Shown here: positions 7,557-14,568 of the stretch, piece by piece
Position numbering within the stretch: position 1 is the stretch's first letter
Layout of the letters: each line of letters opens with the position of its first letter
From: Flammeovirgaceae bacterium UBA5008
GTDB taxonomy: Bacteria > Bacteroidota > Bacteroidia > Cytophagales > Cyclobacteriaceae
Assembly (NCBI GenBank): GCA_002398365.1
Contig: DGYK01000016.1
Coordinates: 17,670 to 45,078 of the forward strand
Direction: 5' to 3'
DNA: 27,409 bases
Translations under genes and position numbers: made by a program
Notes under the pieces: generated by a model
Told to the model about the DNA's origin: nothing
What the model saw: the letters and a program-made list of their open reading frames with translations, nothing else
Databases searched by the model: none

Positions 7557-8912
7557 TCAAAGCAACAAATGAATGGTAAGAAAGTAGGTGGTAAGACCAA
7601 GTAAATCGCTCATAGTCGTAATGAACGGGCCGGAGGCCAGAGCCGGATTGAAACCCAATCGATTGAGAATGAGTGGCGTCACCGTTCCAACAAAGGACGA
7701 AAATAATACGACTCCAAATAGAGCAATCGAAACTACAATCGATAATTGCTGATTCCCGAAAAATAAAAGTGTTGCACCTAAAACCAACACAGACAAAAAG
7801 AAACCATTCAGCAGTGCCACGCTAAATACTTTGGAAAGCCTTTTCATCAAGCCTTCGTCCACAAAGCTGGGGTTAACTAAACTTTGCACTACGAGCGAAG
7901 ATGATTGAATCCCTACGTTTCCACCGGTAGCCTGAATTAACGGCACGAAAAAAGCGATGGCCGTAATTTTTGCCAACTCTGCTTCAAAAAAGCCCATGAA
8001 ACGCGCACTCAGCATACCTCCGAAAATTCCAATCAATAACCAGGGCAAACGGGCACGGGTATTTTTCCACACAGTGTCATCTTCTTCCACATCTTCGGTA
8101 ATACCCGACATGATCTGACGCTCTTCCTCAGCTTGTTCGGTAATCACATCTACGACATCATCAATCGTGATTCGCCCGACCAATTGGCCATTAACGTTTA
8201 CAACCGGAACGGATTCCAAATCGTATTTCTTCATCACCTCTGCTACTTCCGTATCTTCTTGATGCGTTTCCACAGAAACCACATCATCATCATAAATATC
8301 CTTTACAATTGTCTTAGGATCCGTTAAGATCAATTTTTGCAGTGCCACTCGCCCCAACAACTTGTCGTGATCATCCACCACATACACCGCGTAGAATTTC
8401 ACTACATTTTCAGCCTGCTTTCGAATTTCCTCCACACACTGCACCACAGTCCAGTTATCGCGGGCTTTAATCAATTCTTTTGCCATCAATCCACCGGCTA
8501 CGTTGGCATCGTAGCGCAGCAGGTCGATTACTTGCACTTTTAAGTCTACCTCCAGTCCGGCAATAATGCTCTCACTGGTTTTGATAGGTAATTCATTCAA
8601 TATATCGGCCGCATCATCAGAGTCTAACTGATTGACAATCTCCGTTAGTTCTGTTAGGCCATAAATCTGAAGAAATTTTTTGCGCGTATCCGAATCCAGA
8701 TCGTTGATGATTTTGGAACGCGTTTCCAGTGGCAACAAGTCAAGCACATACTTTGACTCTTCGCTATTGAATTCATACAATAAGGAAGTGATGTCTGCGG
8801 GATTGACATCAATTAAGCTCTCAACAATGAAATTGCCGTCACGCTCGTCCAGCGCTAGTTGAAAGCGATCACGAAACTCTTTCGTCAATTCAAATTCAAC
8901 AAACTCTTTCAC
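7557..8912 (-). CDS. mgtE: Magnesium transporter MgtE
   Basis: A 451-aa MgtE/SLC41-type magnesium channel, normal length. The order is the MgtE N-domain (about 10-125), two CBS domains (about 130-250, with LESVPVVNVNGQLVGRITID in the second), a connecting helix, and five membrane helices (about 285-451). Family signatures are RLPWLLIGIFGGM, QATGGNVGIQSSSLV and NPALASGPFITTMSDLLG, the last holding the Asp that lines the magnesium path. The CBS/N domains close the pore when internal magnesium is high. The start is GTG at 8912, and the GTGA overlaps the rsmA stop by 4 nt, which indicates translational coupling to rsmA. Confidence 0.96.
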   Translation of the reverse strand: MKEFVEFELTKEFRDRFQLALDERDGNFIVESLIDVNPADITSLLYEFNSEESKYVLDLLPLETRSKIINDLDSDTRKKFLQIYGLTELTEIVNQLDSDDAADILNELPIKTSESIIAGLEVDLKVQVIDLLRYDANVAGGLMAKELIKARDNWTVVQCVEEIRKQAENVVKFYAVYVVDDHDKLLGRVALQKLILTDPKTIVKDIYDDDVVSVETHQEDTEVAEVMKKYDLESVPVVNVNGQLVGRITIDDVVDVITEQAEEERQIMSGITEDVEEDDTVWKNTRARLPWLLIGIFGGMLSARFMGFFEAELAKITAIAFFVPLIQATGGNVGIQSSSLVVQSLVNPSFVDEGLMKRLSKVFSVALLNGFFLSVLVLGATLLFFGNQQLSIVVSIALFGVVLFSSFVGTVTPLILNRLGFNPALASGPFITTMSDLLGLTTYFLTIHLLL

Positions 8913-9679
8913 TGCTTAGCTTCAATTAATTTGGTAAGATCAATAAACTGCTCCACAGAAAGTTGCTCAGCTCTTTTGTCCAGCAAAGGCAAAGCCACAA
9001 TCGAAGCGTCCAAATTTAGAGGTTTGAGTGCGTTTCGCAAGGTCTTCCTTCTGTTTTGGAATGATTGCTTGACCACACGTTGAAATAACTCCTCATTACA
9101 CCCAAGTGTTGTTCGGTTGTTTCGGGTAAGTCGAATCACAGCCGACATCACTTTTGGCGGTGGATGAAAAACTCCGGGTGGCACTTTAAAAAGATATTCT
9201 ATATCGTAGTAAGCTTGCAACAAAACACTGAGGATGCCATAGGTTTTGCTACCCTCCTTCTCCGCAATTCGGTCGGCAACTTCTTTTTGCAACATGCACA
9301 CCACTTGTTTTACACGGGTGCGTTCTTCCAAAATCCGAAAGAAAATCTGCGATGAAATGTTATAGGGAAAATTGCCAATGATCAAATATTCTGAGGCCAA
9401 TACTGAAAGATCCAATTCCAAAAAATCGCCTTCAATAATATTCGTTTGCAATTTGGGATAATGCTCTTTTAAATAAACAACCGATTCGCGGTCGATTTCA
9501 ATCAACTTCAAATCAATCTGTTGATTACTTGCCAAAAATTGCGTGAGCACACCCGTGCCGGGTCCGATCTCAATTACCTGCTGTGGTTCACCGGTCAGCC
9601 GAAGTGCCTCCACAATTTTGGATGCAATATTCTGATCCTTCAAAAAATGCTGGCCAAGAAATTTTTTAGGTCGAACCAT
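8909..9679 (-). CDS. rsmA: 16S rRNA dimethyladenosine transferase RsmA (KsgA)
   Basis: A 256-aa RsmA, normal length. It dimethylates the two adjacent adenines in the loop of helix 45 of 16S rRNA using S-adenosylmethionine, late in 30S assembly. The N-terminal KKFLGQHFLKD, the SAM-binding IEIGPGTGVLTQFL (about 37-50) and the catalytic NFPYNISSQIFF (motif IV, N-x-P-Y type) are all present, followed by FHPPPKVMSAVI and the helical C-terminal domain. It heads a two-gene unit with mgtE (4-nt overlap) and is divergent from pdxA across 144 nt, a gene neighbourhood common in this phylum. Confidence 0.97.
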   Translation of the reverse strand: MVRPKKFLGQHFLKDQNIASKIVEALRLTGEPQQVIEIGPGTGVLTQFLASNQQIDLKLIEIDRESVVYLKEHYPKLQTNIIEGDFLELDLSVLASEYLIIGNFPYNISSQIFFRILEERTRVKQVVCMLQKEVADRIAEKEGSKTYGILSVLLQAYYDIEYLFKVPPGVFHPPPKVMSAVIRLTRNNRTTLGCNEELFQRVVKQSFQNRRKTLRNALKPLNLDASIVALPLLDKRAEQLSVEQFIDLTKLIEAKQ

Positions 9680-9794
9680 AATTCCACTGTTCCTGCAAAG
9701 TTCAAGAATACTTGTTGAATTGTTGTGTGTTTGTTCAGATATAAAATGAGATTGATGCCAATTCTTTATTTTGCTTAAAACAGAAGTGACAGAA

Positions 9795-9821
9795 TTGATT
9801 AACTTTAAGCTTTATACTTTC
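9795..9821 (+). promoter_or_regulatory. Possible promoter of pdxA
   Basis: TTG at 9795-9797 and TACTTTC at 9815-9821 are 17 nt apart and resemble the phylum consensus with the final G replaced by C. The box touches the ATG at 9824, so the transcript would be leaderless. This is a weak call. Confidence 0.25.
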
Positions 9822-9823
9822 AC

Positions 9824-10843
9824 ATGGCTATCGAAAAACCTCGAATCGGAATTACACTTGGCGACCTCAATGGAATTGGACCCGAAGTAGTGATCAAAGC
9901 GCTTACAGACAATCGGCTGTTGAGCATGATTACTCCGATTGTCTATGGATCCACCCGAGTGCTTTCTTACTATCGTAAACTGATGAGTATGGAAGAATTC
10001 AATTACAGTCAGGTAAAAACAAAAGGACAATTTTTTCCGAAGGCCGTCAACGTGGTGAATTGTTGGGAGGAAGCCATTGAAATCGTACCCGGTCAGCCAT
10101 CAAAGCAAGCGGGACGTGGAGCCTTGCTGGCACTGAAGCAAGTGGTAGATGATGCCAAAGAAGGAATGCTGGACGCGATCGTAACAGGGCCCATCGATAA
10201 GAATACCATTCATGGTGAAGAATTCCCCTATCGCGGGCACACCGAATACTTAACCGAAACATTTGGTGCCGGTGAAAGTCTGATGCTGATGGTAGGTAAC
10301 AACCTGCGGGTAGGTTTAGTAACTGAACATGTATCTATCAAAGACGTGGCCTCCCTCATTAATAAGGAACGGGTGGAGTTGAAAATACGGTTGTTGGAGA
10401 TGTCGCTGAAGAAAGACTTTCTCATCAGCAAGCCTAAAATTGCCGTACTGGGTCTCAATCCCCATGCGGGCGATGAAGGTCTGCTGGGCTCAGAGGAAAA
10501 TGAGGTTATCCGTCCGGTGATAGCCGATTTAAAGAACAAAGGAAAGGTGATTTTCGGGCCATTTCCTGCCGATGGCTTCTTTGCCGCACATCAACACCTA
10601 AAATACGATGGTGTTTTGGCCATGTATCACGATCAAGGGTTAGTGGCATTTAAAACACTGGCTTTTGAAGATGGCGTCAATTTTACTGCAGGTTTGCCGG
10701 TAGTCCGCACTTCGCCAGACCATGGAACTGCATATAATATTGCAGGCAAAAACATGGCCGATGAATCTTCCCTAAGGCAAGCCATTTATACGGCTTGCGA
10801 TATTGTAAAGAACAGGCAAGAACAATTGGTCGAGCATAATTAA
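9824..10843 (+). CDS. pdxA: 4-hydroxythreonine-4-phosphate dehydrogenase
   Basis: A 339-aa PdxA of normal length. It oxidises 4-phosphohydroxy-L-threonine with NAD(P)+ in the DXP-dependent pathway to pyridoxal 5'-phosphate. It opens with RIGITLGDLNGIGPEV, the family start. The metal-binding His are in GHTEYLTE (about residue 140) and in the later ADGFFAAHQH and YHDQGLVAFK segments; LGLNPHAGDEG is another diagnostic motif. It is the first gene on the plus strand of the housekeeping block and is followed at 72 nt by the TerB-like gene, which seems to have its own promoter. Confidence 0.97.
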   Translation: MAIEKPRIGITLGDLNGIGPEVVIKALTDNRLLSMITPIVYGSTRVLSYYRKLMSMEEFNYSQVKTKGQFFPKAVNVVNCWEEAIEIVPGQPSKQAGRGALLALKQVVDDAKEGMLDAIVTGPIDKNTIHGEEFPYRGHTEYLTETFGAGESLMLMVGNNLRVGLVTEHVSIKDVASLINKERVELKIRLLEMSLKKDFLISKPKIAVLGLNPHAGDEGLLGSEENEVIRPVIADLKNKGKVIFGPFPADGFFAAHQHLKYDGVLAMYHDQGLVAFKTLAFEDGVNFTAGLPVVRTSPDHGTAYNIAGKNMADESSLRQAIYTACDIVKNRQEQLVEHN

Positions 10844-10903
10844 GGCTTTAGCGGCTGAAACGCTATTATAAATCATTTATGTACTTAATTTTCAAGGCTT
10901 TAA

Positions 10904-10911
10904 TAGTTTTG
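10904..10911 (+). promoter_or_regulatory. -7 promoter box of the TerB-like gene
   Basis: TAGTTTTG matches TAnnTTTG exactly; no TTTG is seen at the right distance upstream. The predicted start of transcription (10914-10917) coincides with the first ATG at 10916. Confidence 0.45.
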
Positions 10912-10915
10912 AAGT

Positions 10916-11317
10916 ATGTACACATATCCAATGGACATCGTAACGAAGAAAAAGCTTAACATTTTAATCCAGTTGGCTGAAGCTGATAAACATTTTGCGA
11001 AGTCGGAACGAGAAATGATTTTTAAAATCGCAGCCGATAAAAACTTTCCGGAGCCGGAAGTAAATGCGCTGATTCGAAACCCGGAGCCAATCGACACCTT
11101 AGGAGCCCTTTCGGATGAACAGAAATTCGATTATTTAGTGGCGTGCATGGAACTGATGCATGCCGATCAAAAGCTGTTTGAAAGCGAACTAATCTTCTGC
11201 AAAAGCATCGCAATTAAGCTGGGATTCAAAAAAAACGTGGTTGATTATTTTGTGGATAACTTTGGCAAAAAGCCACTGAATGACATGAAAAAGGTGGTTT
11301 TTACTGATTTTTATTAG
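10916..11317 (+). CDS. TerB-like (tellurite resistance TerB fold) protein
   Basis: A 133-aa helical cytoplasmic protein. Two acidic segments, LAEADKHFAKSE and LMHADQKLFESE, are spaced as in the TerB fold, where such Asp/Glu bind divalent metal near the membrane or in stress complexes. There are no membrane spans. Two starts are possible: ATG at 10916, which would give a leaderless mRNA, and ATG at 10931 (MDIVTKKKLN), which would leave about 15 nt of leader and begins nearer to the conserved part. It sits between pdxA and yceD, where related genomes usually have nothing, so I take it as a local insertion. A role in tellurite resistance itself is not implied by the fold. Confidence 0.75.
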   Translation: MYTYPMDIVTKKKLNILIQLAEADKHFAKSEREMIFKIAADKNFPEPEVNALIRNPEPIDTLGALSDEQKFDYLVACMELMHADQKLFESELIFCKSIAIKLGFKKNVVDYFVDNFGKKPLNDMKKVVFTDFY

Positions 11318-11391
11318 GTCGATCTGCCTAAATTAACAAGCCATCCCATCAAAAAACCCAAGGGAAGGGCCATAAATTCAATAATTCCTGA

Positions 11392-11399
11392 TAAATTTG
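11392..11399 (+). promoter_or_regulatory. -7 promoter box of yceD-rpmF
   Basis: TAAATTTG matches TAnnTTTG. The -33 region is not recognisable. It would give a leader of about 20 nt before the GTG at 11425. Confidence 0.45.
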
Positions 11400-11424
11400 C
11401 CCCTCATTTTAAAAGCCCTTTGGG

Positions 11425-11931
11425 GTGAATGATTTTAGTGTCAATATTTTAGGATTAAGCAAGAAAGAGCACTCTTTCGAGTTCCAGCTGGGCGAAACAT
11501 TCTTCGCCAAGTATGGCAAAGAGGTTGTTTCAGGCGGTGATTTTAACACCAAAGTTATTCTCAACAAAAGGGAAACGCTCATTGAAGCTGATTTTGATAT
11601 TCAGGGTAAGGCGCACTTGATTTGCGACCGTAGCTTGGATCCTTTCGACCACCCAATGAAAATTTCCAAAAAGGTGATTTTCAAATATGGAGAAGTAGCC
11701 GAAGAAATCAGCGATGAGATAATCGTTATACCACGCGATCAAGACGTGCTTGATGTGGGACAGTTGATGTATGAATTTATTGTGTTGGATATTCCAATCA
11801 AAAAAATTCATCCACGATTTGAACAAGATAACGAAGATGAAAATGAAGAGGGTAAATTGATTTATCAGACTGAAAAAGACGAAACAGCCATTGACCCTCG
11901 CTGGGAAGTGTTAAAAAAGTTAAAACAATAG
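11425..11931 (+). CDS. yceD: YceD/DUF177 family protein
   Basis: A 168-aa DUF177 protein. The family lies directly upstream of rpmF in most bacteria and has been linked to 23S rRNA accumulation and ribosome assembly. The FQLGETFF start of the domain, ICDRSLDPFDHPM, the acidic DNEDENEEG linker and the C-terminal DPRWEVLKKLK are typical. Of the paired Cys seen in many homologues, only one is present here. Translation starts at GTG 11425; the ATG four bases downstream is in another frame and soon stops. rpmF follows after 19 nt, so the two are surely one unit. Confidence 0.9.
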   Translation: MNDFSVNILGLSKKEHSFEFQLGETFFAKYGKEVVSGGDFNTKVILNKRETLIEADFDIQGKAHLICDRSLDPFDHPMKISKKVIFKYGEVAEEISDEIIVIPRDQDVLDVGQLMYEFIVLDIPIKKIHPRFEQDNEDENEEGKLIYQTEKDETAIDPRWEVLKKLKQ

Positions 11932-11950
11932 TAAATAAACAAGATAGGTT

Positions 11951-12139
11951 ATGCCAAATCCCAAACGAAAAACCTCGAAAACCCGCAGAGATAAAAGAAG
12001 AACCCATTACAAAGCGGTAGCTAAACAATTCTCGATGGATCCAACAACCGGAGAAAGCCATTTGCCACACCGCGCGCACTGGCACGAAGGTAAACTCTAC
12101 TACAAAGGAAATGTAGTAATGGAAAAGGAAGTGGCGTAA
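11951..12139 (+). CDS. rpmF: 50S ribosomal protein bL32
   Basis: A 62-aa bL32. The basic N-terminus MPNPKRKTSKTRRDKRRTHYK is the family signature. The zinc ribbon Cys are absent: the region reads FSMDPTTGESHLPHRAHW, so this is a Cys-free (zinc-independent) form, as I recall from other Cytophagales and Flavobacteriia. It is coupled to yceD at 19 nt and is followed by a 153-nt gap with a palindrome and a terminator-like hairpin before fabH. Confidence 0.97.
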   Translation: MPNPKRKTSKTRRDKRRTHYKAVAKQFSMDPTTGESHLPHRAHWHEGKLYYKGNVVMEKEVA

Positions 12140-12191
12140 ACAGCCCAAATGATTAAGTCATTGACCATCTGTTTAAAGTGTGATTTTAATA

Positions 12192-12207
12192 TTGCCTATC
12201 TAGGCAA
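12192..12207. repeat. Short perfect palindrome between rpmF and fabH
   Basis: TTGCCTA-TC-TAGGCAA is a pair of perfect 7-nt arms around 2 bases. It has no U-tract. It might be a protein-binding site or a small hairpin; nothing in the sequence decides which. Confidence 0.4.
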
Positions 12208-12230
12208 AACGTACTAAGTGTGTTTAAATA

Positions 12231-12267
12231 AAATGCCCGGTTTCACCAACTGGGCATTTGCTTTTTT
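12231..12267 (+). terminator. Terminator-like hairpin before fabH
   Basis: AAATGCCCGGTT pairs with AACTGGGCATTT (12 bp, one G-U) around a 5-nt loop and is followed by GC and TTTTTT. It would end the yceD-rpmF transcript. The fabH ATG lies only 25 nt after the T-run. Confidence 0.85.
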
Positions 12268-12292
12268 AGTCGTCCGGTGAAACGAAGAAATT

Positions 12293-13291
12293 ATGAGTAA
12301 AATTAGAGCAGCGATTACAGGTGTGGGCGGTTATGTACCCGACTACATTCTCACCAACAAAGAGTTAGAGAAAATGGTGGAGACCACCGATGAGTGGATC
12401 ACCTCGCGCACCGGTATCAAAGAACGAAGAATACTAAAAGGCGAAAATCAAGGTGTTTCAGTCATGGCCATTGAGGCTGTGAAAGATTTGCTGGCCAAAA
12501 CCAAAACAAAGCCAGAAGAAATTGATCTGATCATTTTCGCAACCATTACGGCAGACATGACCTTTCCTGCCTCTGCTAACATTGTAGCTACGGCTGTTGG
12601 GGCGACCAACGCATTTAGTTATGATATGGGCGCTGCTTGTTCCGGGTTCATTTATGGCTTAACCACCGGAGCGAGTTTTATCGAAGCGGGGCGCTATAAA
12701 AAAGTGATTGTGATTGGTGGCGATAAAATGTCGGCCATCTTAGATTATACTGATCGCACTACATGCATCATCTTTGGCGATGGTGCCGGCTGCGTATTAC
12801 TTGAACCTACTACCGAAGATGTAGGCGTAATGGACTACATGTTGCGCAGTGATGGAAGCGGTGAAACATTCCTGCATATGAAAGCCGGTGGTAGCCGTGT
12901 TCCGGCCTCTCACGACTCAGTAGATAAGCGTTTGCACTATGTTTATCAGGAGGGTTCTTCTGTTTACAAATTTGCAGTGACTAACATGGCCGATGTGGCA
13001 GCGCAGGTAGCCGAGCGCAATCATTTGAATAAAGACAATATCAATTGGCTGGTGCCACACCAAGCGAACAAGCGCATCATCGATGCAACTGCATCGCGCG
13101 TGGGTATAGCTGAAGACAAAGTCATGATGAATATTGAGCGCTATGGAAATACCACAGGTGGCACTATTCCATTATTGCTGTGGGATTATGAAAAGAAATT
13201 AAAGAAAGGAGACAATCTTTTGATTGCTGCGTTTGGCGGTGGATTTACCTGGGGCTCTGTGTATGTAAAGTGGGCCTACGATCCGAAATAA
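12293..13291 (+). CDS. fabH: Beta-ketoacyl-ACP synthase III
   Basis: A 332-aa FabH of normal length. It condenses acetyl-CoA (or another primer) with malonyl-ACP to begin fatty-acid synthesis. The catalytic triad is visible: Cys116 in GAACSGF, His256 in VPHQAN and Asn286 in YGNTTGGT. The N-terminal GYVPDYILTNKELE and DEWITSRTGIKERR are typical. It heads the fabH-efp-accB-accC run. In many relatives plsX lies between rpmF and fabH; here that place holds only a hairpin. Primer preference cannot be read from the sequence. Confidence 0.97.
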   Translation: MSKIRAAITGVGGYVPDYILTNKELEKMVETTDEWITSRTGIKERRILKGENQGVSVMAIEAVKDLLAKTKTKPEEIDLIIFATITADMTFPASANIVATAVGATNAFSYDMGAACSGFIYGLTTGASFIEAGRYKKVIVIGGDKMSAILDYTDRTTCIIFGDGAGCVLLEPTTEDVGVMDYMLRSDGSGETFLHMKAGGSRVPASHDSVDKRLHYVYQEGSSVYKFAVTNMADVAAQVAERNHLNKDNINWLVPHQANKRIIDATASRVGIAEDKVMMNIERYGNTTGGTIPLLLWDYEKKLKKGDNLLIAAFGGGFTWGSVYVKWAYDPK

Positions 13292-13332
13292 ATTAAGTAA
13301 CAATTACCCGAACTATAAATTGAGAATGACCA

Positions 13333-13896
13333 ATGGCAACTGTATCTGATCTAAACAAAGGAAGTTATGTGCGCTACAACGGTGAAGTAGTGCAAGTAGA
13401 AGAAATGCAACACAGAACACCCGGAAACTTGCGTGCTTTTTATCAATTAAAGATGAGAAGCTTGCGAACCGGAAAAATTGTAGAAAACCGTTTCCGTCCC
13501 GGAGATGCAATTGAACAACTTCGTGTAGAAACCAAAGAATATCAATATTTATATCAAGATGGTGACAGCTTGGTATGTATGGACAACGCCACATTCGAAC
13601 AAATTTATTTGGACAAAGTATTATTGGGCGAGTCTGTTAATTTCATCAAAGAAGGTGTGACATTATTGATTGCTTTCGAAAATGGAACCGATCCGATTAC
13701 GGCAGAAGCACCGGCACACGTAAATTTTGTAGTAACCTACACTGAACCAGGTGTGCAAGGAGATACAGCCACTCGTACGTTGAAACCTGCCACCATTGAA
13801 ACGGGTGCAGAAATTCGCGTGCCATTATTCATCAACACCGGTGATAATATCAAAATCAAGACCAGCACCGGTGAGTACGTTGAACGTGTTAAATAA
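13333..13896 (+). CDS. efp: Elongation factor P
   Basis: A 187-aa EF-P of normal length with the three beta-barrel domains (KOW-like about 1-65, OB about 68-130, C-terminal OB about 130-187). It binds between the P and E sites of stalled ribosomes and promotes peptide bonds at polyproline stretches. The loop that reaches the peptidyl-transferase centre reads HRTPGNLRAF; the tip residue that is Lys34 in E. coli or Arg32 in Pseudomonas is Asn32 here. It therefore cannot carry the beta-lysine, rhamnose or 5-aminopentanol modifications. The gene lies 41 nt after fabH and 8 nt before accB. Confidence 0.97.
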   Translation: MATVSDLNKGSYVRYNGEVVQVEEMQHRTPGNLRAFYQLKMRSLRTGKIVENRFRPGDAIEQLRVETKEYQYLYQDGDSLVCMDNATFEQIYLDKVLLGESVNFIKEGVTLLIAFENGTDPITAEAPAHVNFVVTYTEPGVQGDTATRTLKPATIETGAEIRVPLFINTGDNIKIKTSTGEYVERVK

Positions 13897-13904
13897 CCAA
13901 CCCT

Positions 13905-14468
13905 ATGGCTACGAAGAAAGAAATTGGAACAAAAGGTAACGGAATAAAAAAACCAGCAACTCAAACCCAATCAGAAATGAAAACGAACGAGATACGCGAC
14001 CTTATCGACTTCATTGCCCAATCCGGCTTAAATGAAGTGGACATTGAAACCAAAGAATTGAAACTTCACGTGAAGCGTGAACCAGATCAAAAGGTAATGA
14101 AGTCTGCGGCTCCCGTGATGGCAGCCCCGGTAATTGCTGCCCCTGCAGCCGTTGCAGCGGCTCCTGCTGTTGCTCCTGCGGCCGCGGCCGCACCTAAAGC
14201 TGAAAAGCCAGCTGCTGCCCCTGTAAAAGGTCTTGAGATCAAATCTCCGATGATCGGAACTTTCTACCGCACCGCGAATCCTGATTCACCTCCATTTGTT
14301 TCTGTGGGTGATAAGGTAACCAAAGGACAAACGGTATGTATCATCGAAGCCATGAAACTATTCAACGAAATTGAGTCAGAGGTTTCGGGTACAATCGTGA
14401 AAGTAATGGTCGAAAATTCTTCTCCGGTAGAATACGATCAGGTGCTTTTTGTGGTAGAACCAGATTAA
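13905..14468 (+). CDS. accB: Biotin carboxyl carrier protein of acetyl-CoA carboxylase
   Basis: A 187-aa BCCP. Biotin is attached to Lys151 in EAMKLFNE, and the carrier swings between biotin carboxylase and the carboxyltransferase in malonyl-CoA synthesis. The order is an N-terminal helix-strand segment beginning near MKTNEIRDLIDFI, an Ala/Pro-rich flexible linker (about 65-105), then the biotinyl domain (about 108-187). The first 24 residues are a basic, low-complexity extension, and ATG at 13977 (163 aa) would match the usual family start better; I kept 13905 because it follows the efp stop by 8 nt. Lack of Shine-Dalgarno signals in this phylum leaves the choice open. Confidence 0.95.
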   Translation: MATKKEIGTKGNGIKKPATQTQSEMKTNEIRDLIDFIAQSGLNEVDIETKELKLHVKREPDQKVMKSAAPVMAAPVIAAPAAVAAAPAVAPAAAAAPKAEKPAAAPVKGLEIKSPMIGTFYRTANPDSPPFVSVGDKVTKGQTVCIIEAMKLFNEIESEVSGTIVKVMVENSSPVEYDQVLFVVEPD

Positions 14469-14469
14469 T

Positions 14470-14561
14470 TATTTACGATTTGCGATTCATGATTTACGAT
14501 TTTAAGACCCGTGTATCGGCTGGCTCGTAATTCACCAATCAAAATTCACAAATCAAAAATT
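14470..14561. repeat. Degenerate repeat block between accB and accC
   Basis: The left half (14470-14504) is made of repeats of the type GATTTACGATT (copies at 14471 and 14491, with a GATTTGCG-like copy between them). The right half (14525-14561), read on the other strand, repeats GATTTGTGAATT. The two halves form a loose inverted repeat around 20 unrelated bases. I recall similar blocks between genes in other Cytophagales, but no identity search was possible. Confidence 0.5.
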
Positions 14562-14568
14562 AAGTCTC

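Noticed and set aside
14471..14561. CRISPR array
   Set aside because: The repeats are short, A/T-rich, degenerate and without spacers of even length; no cas genes are present.
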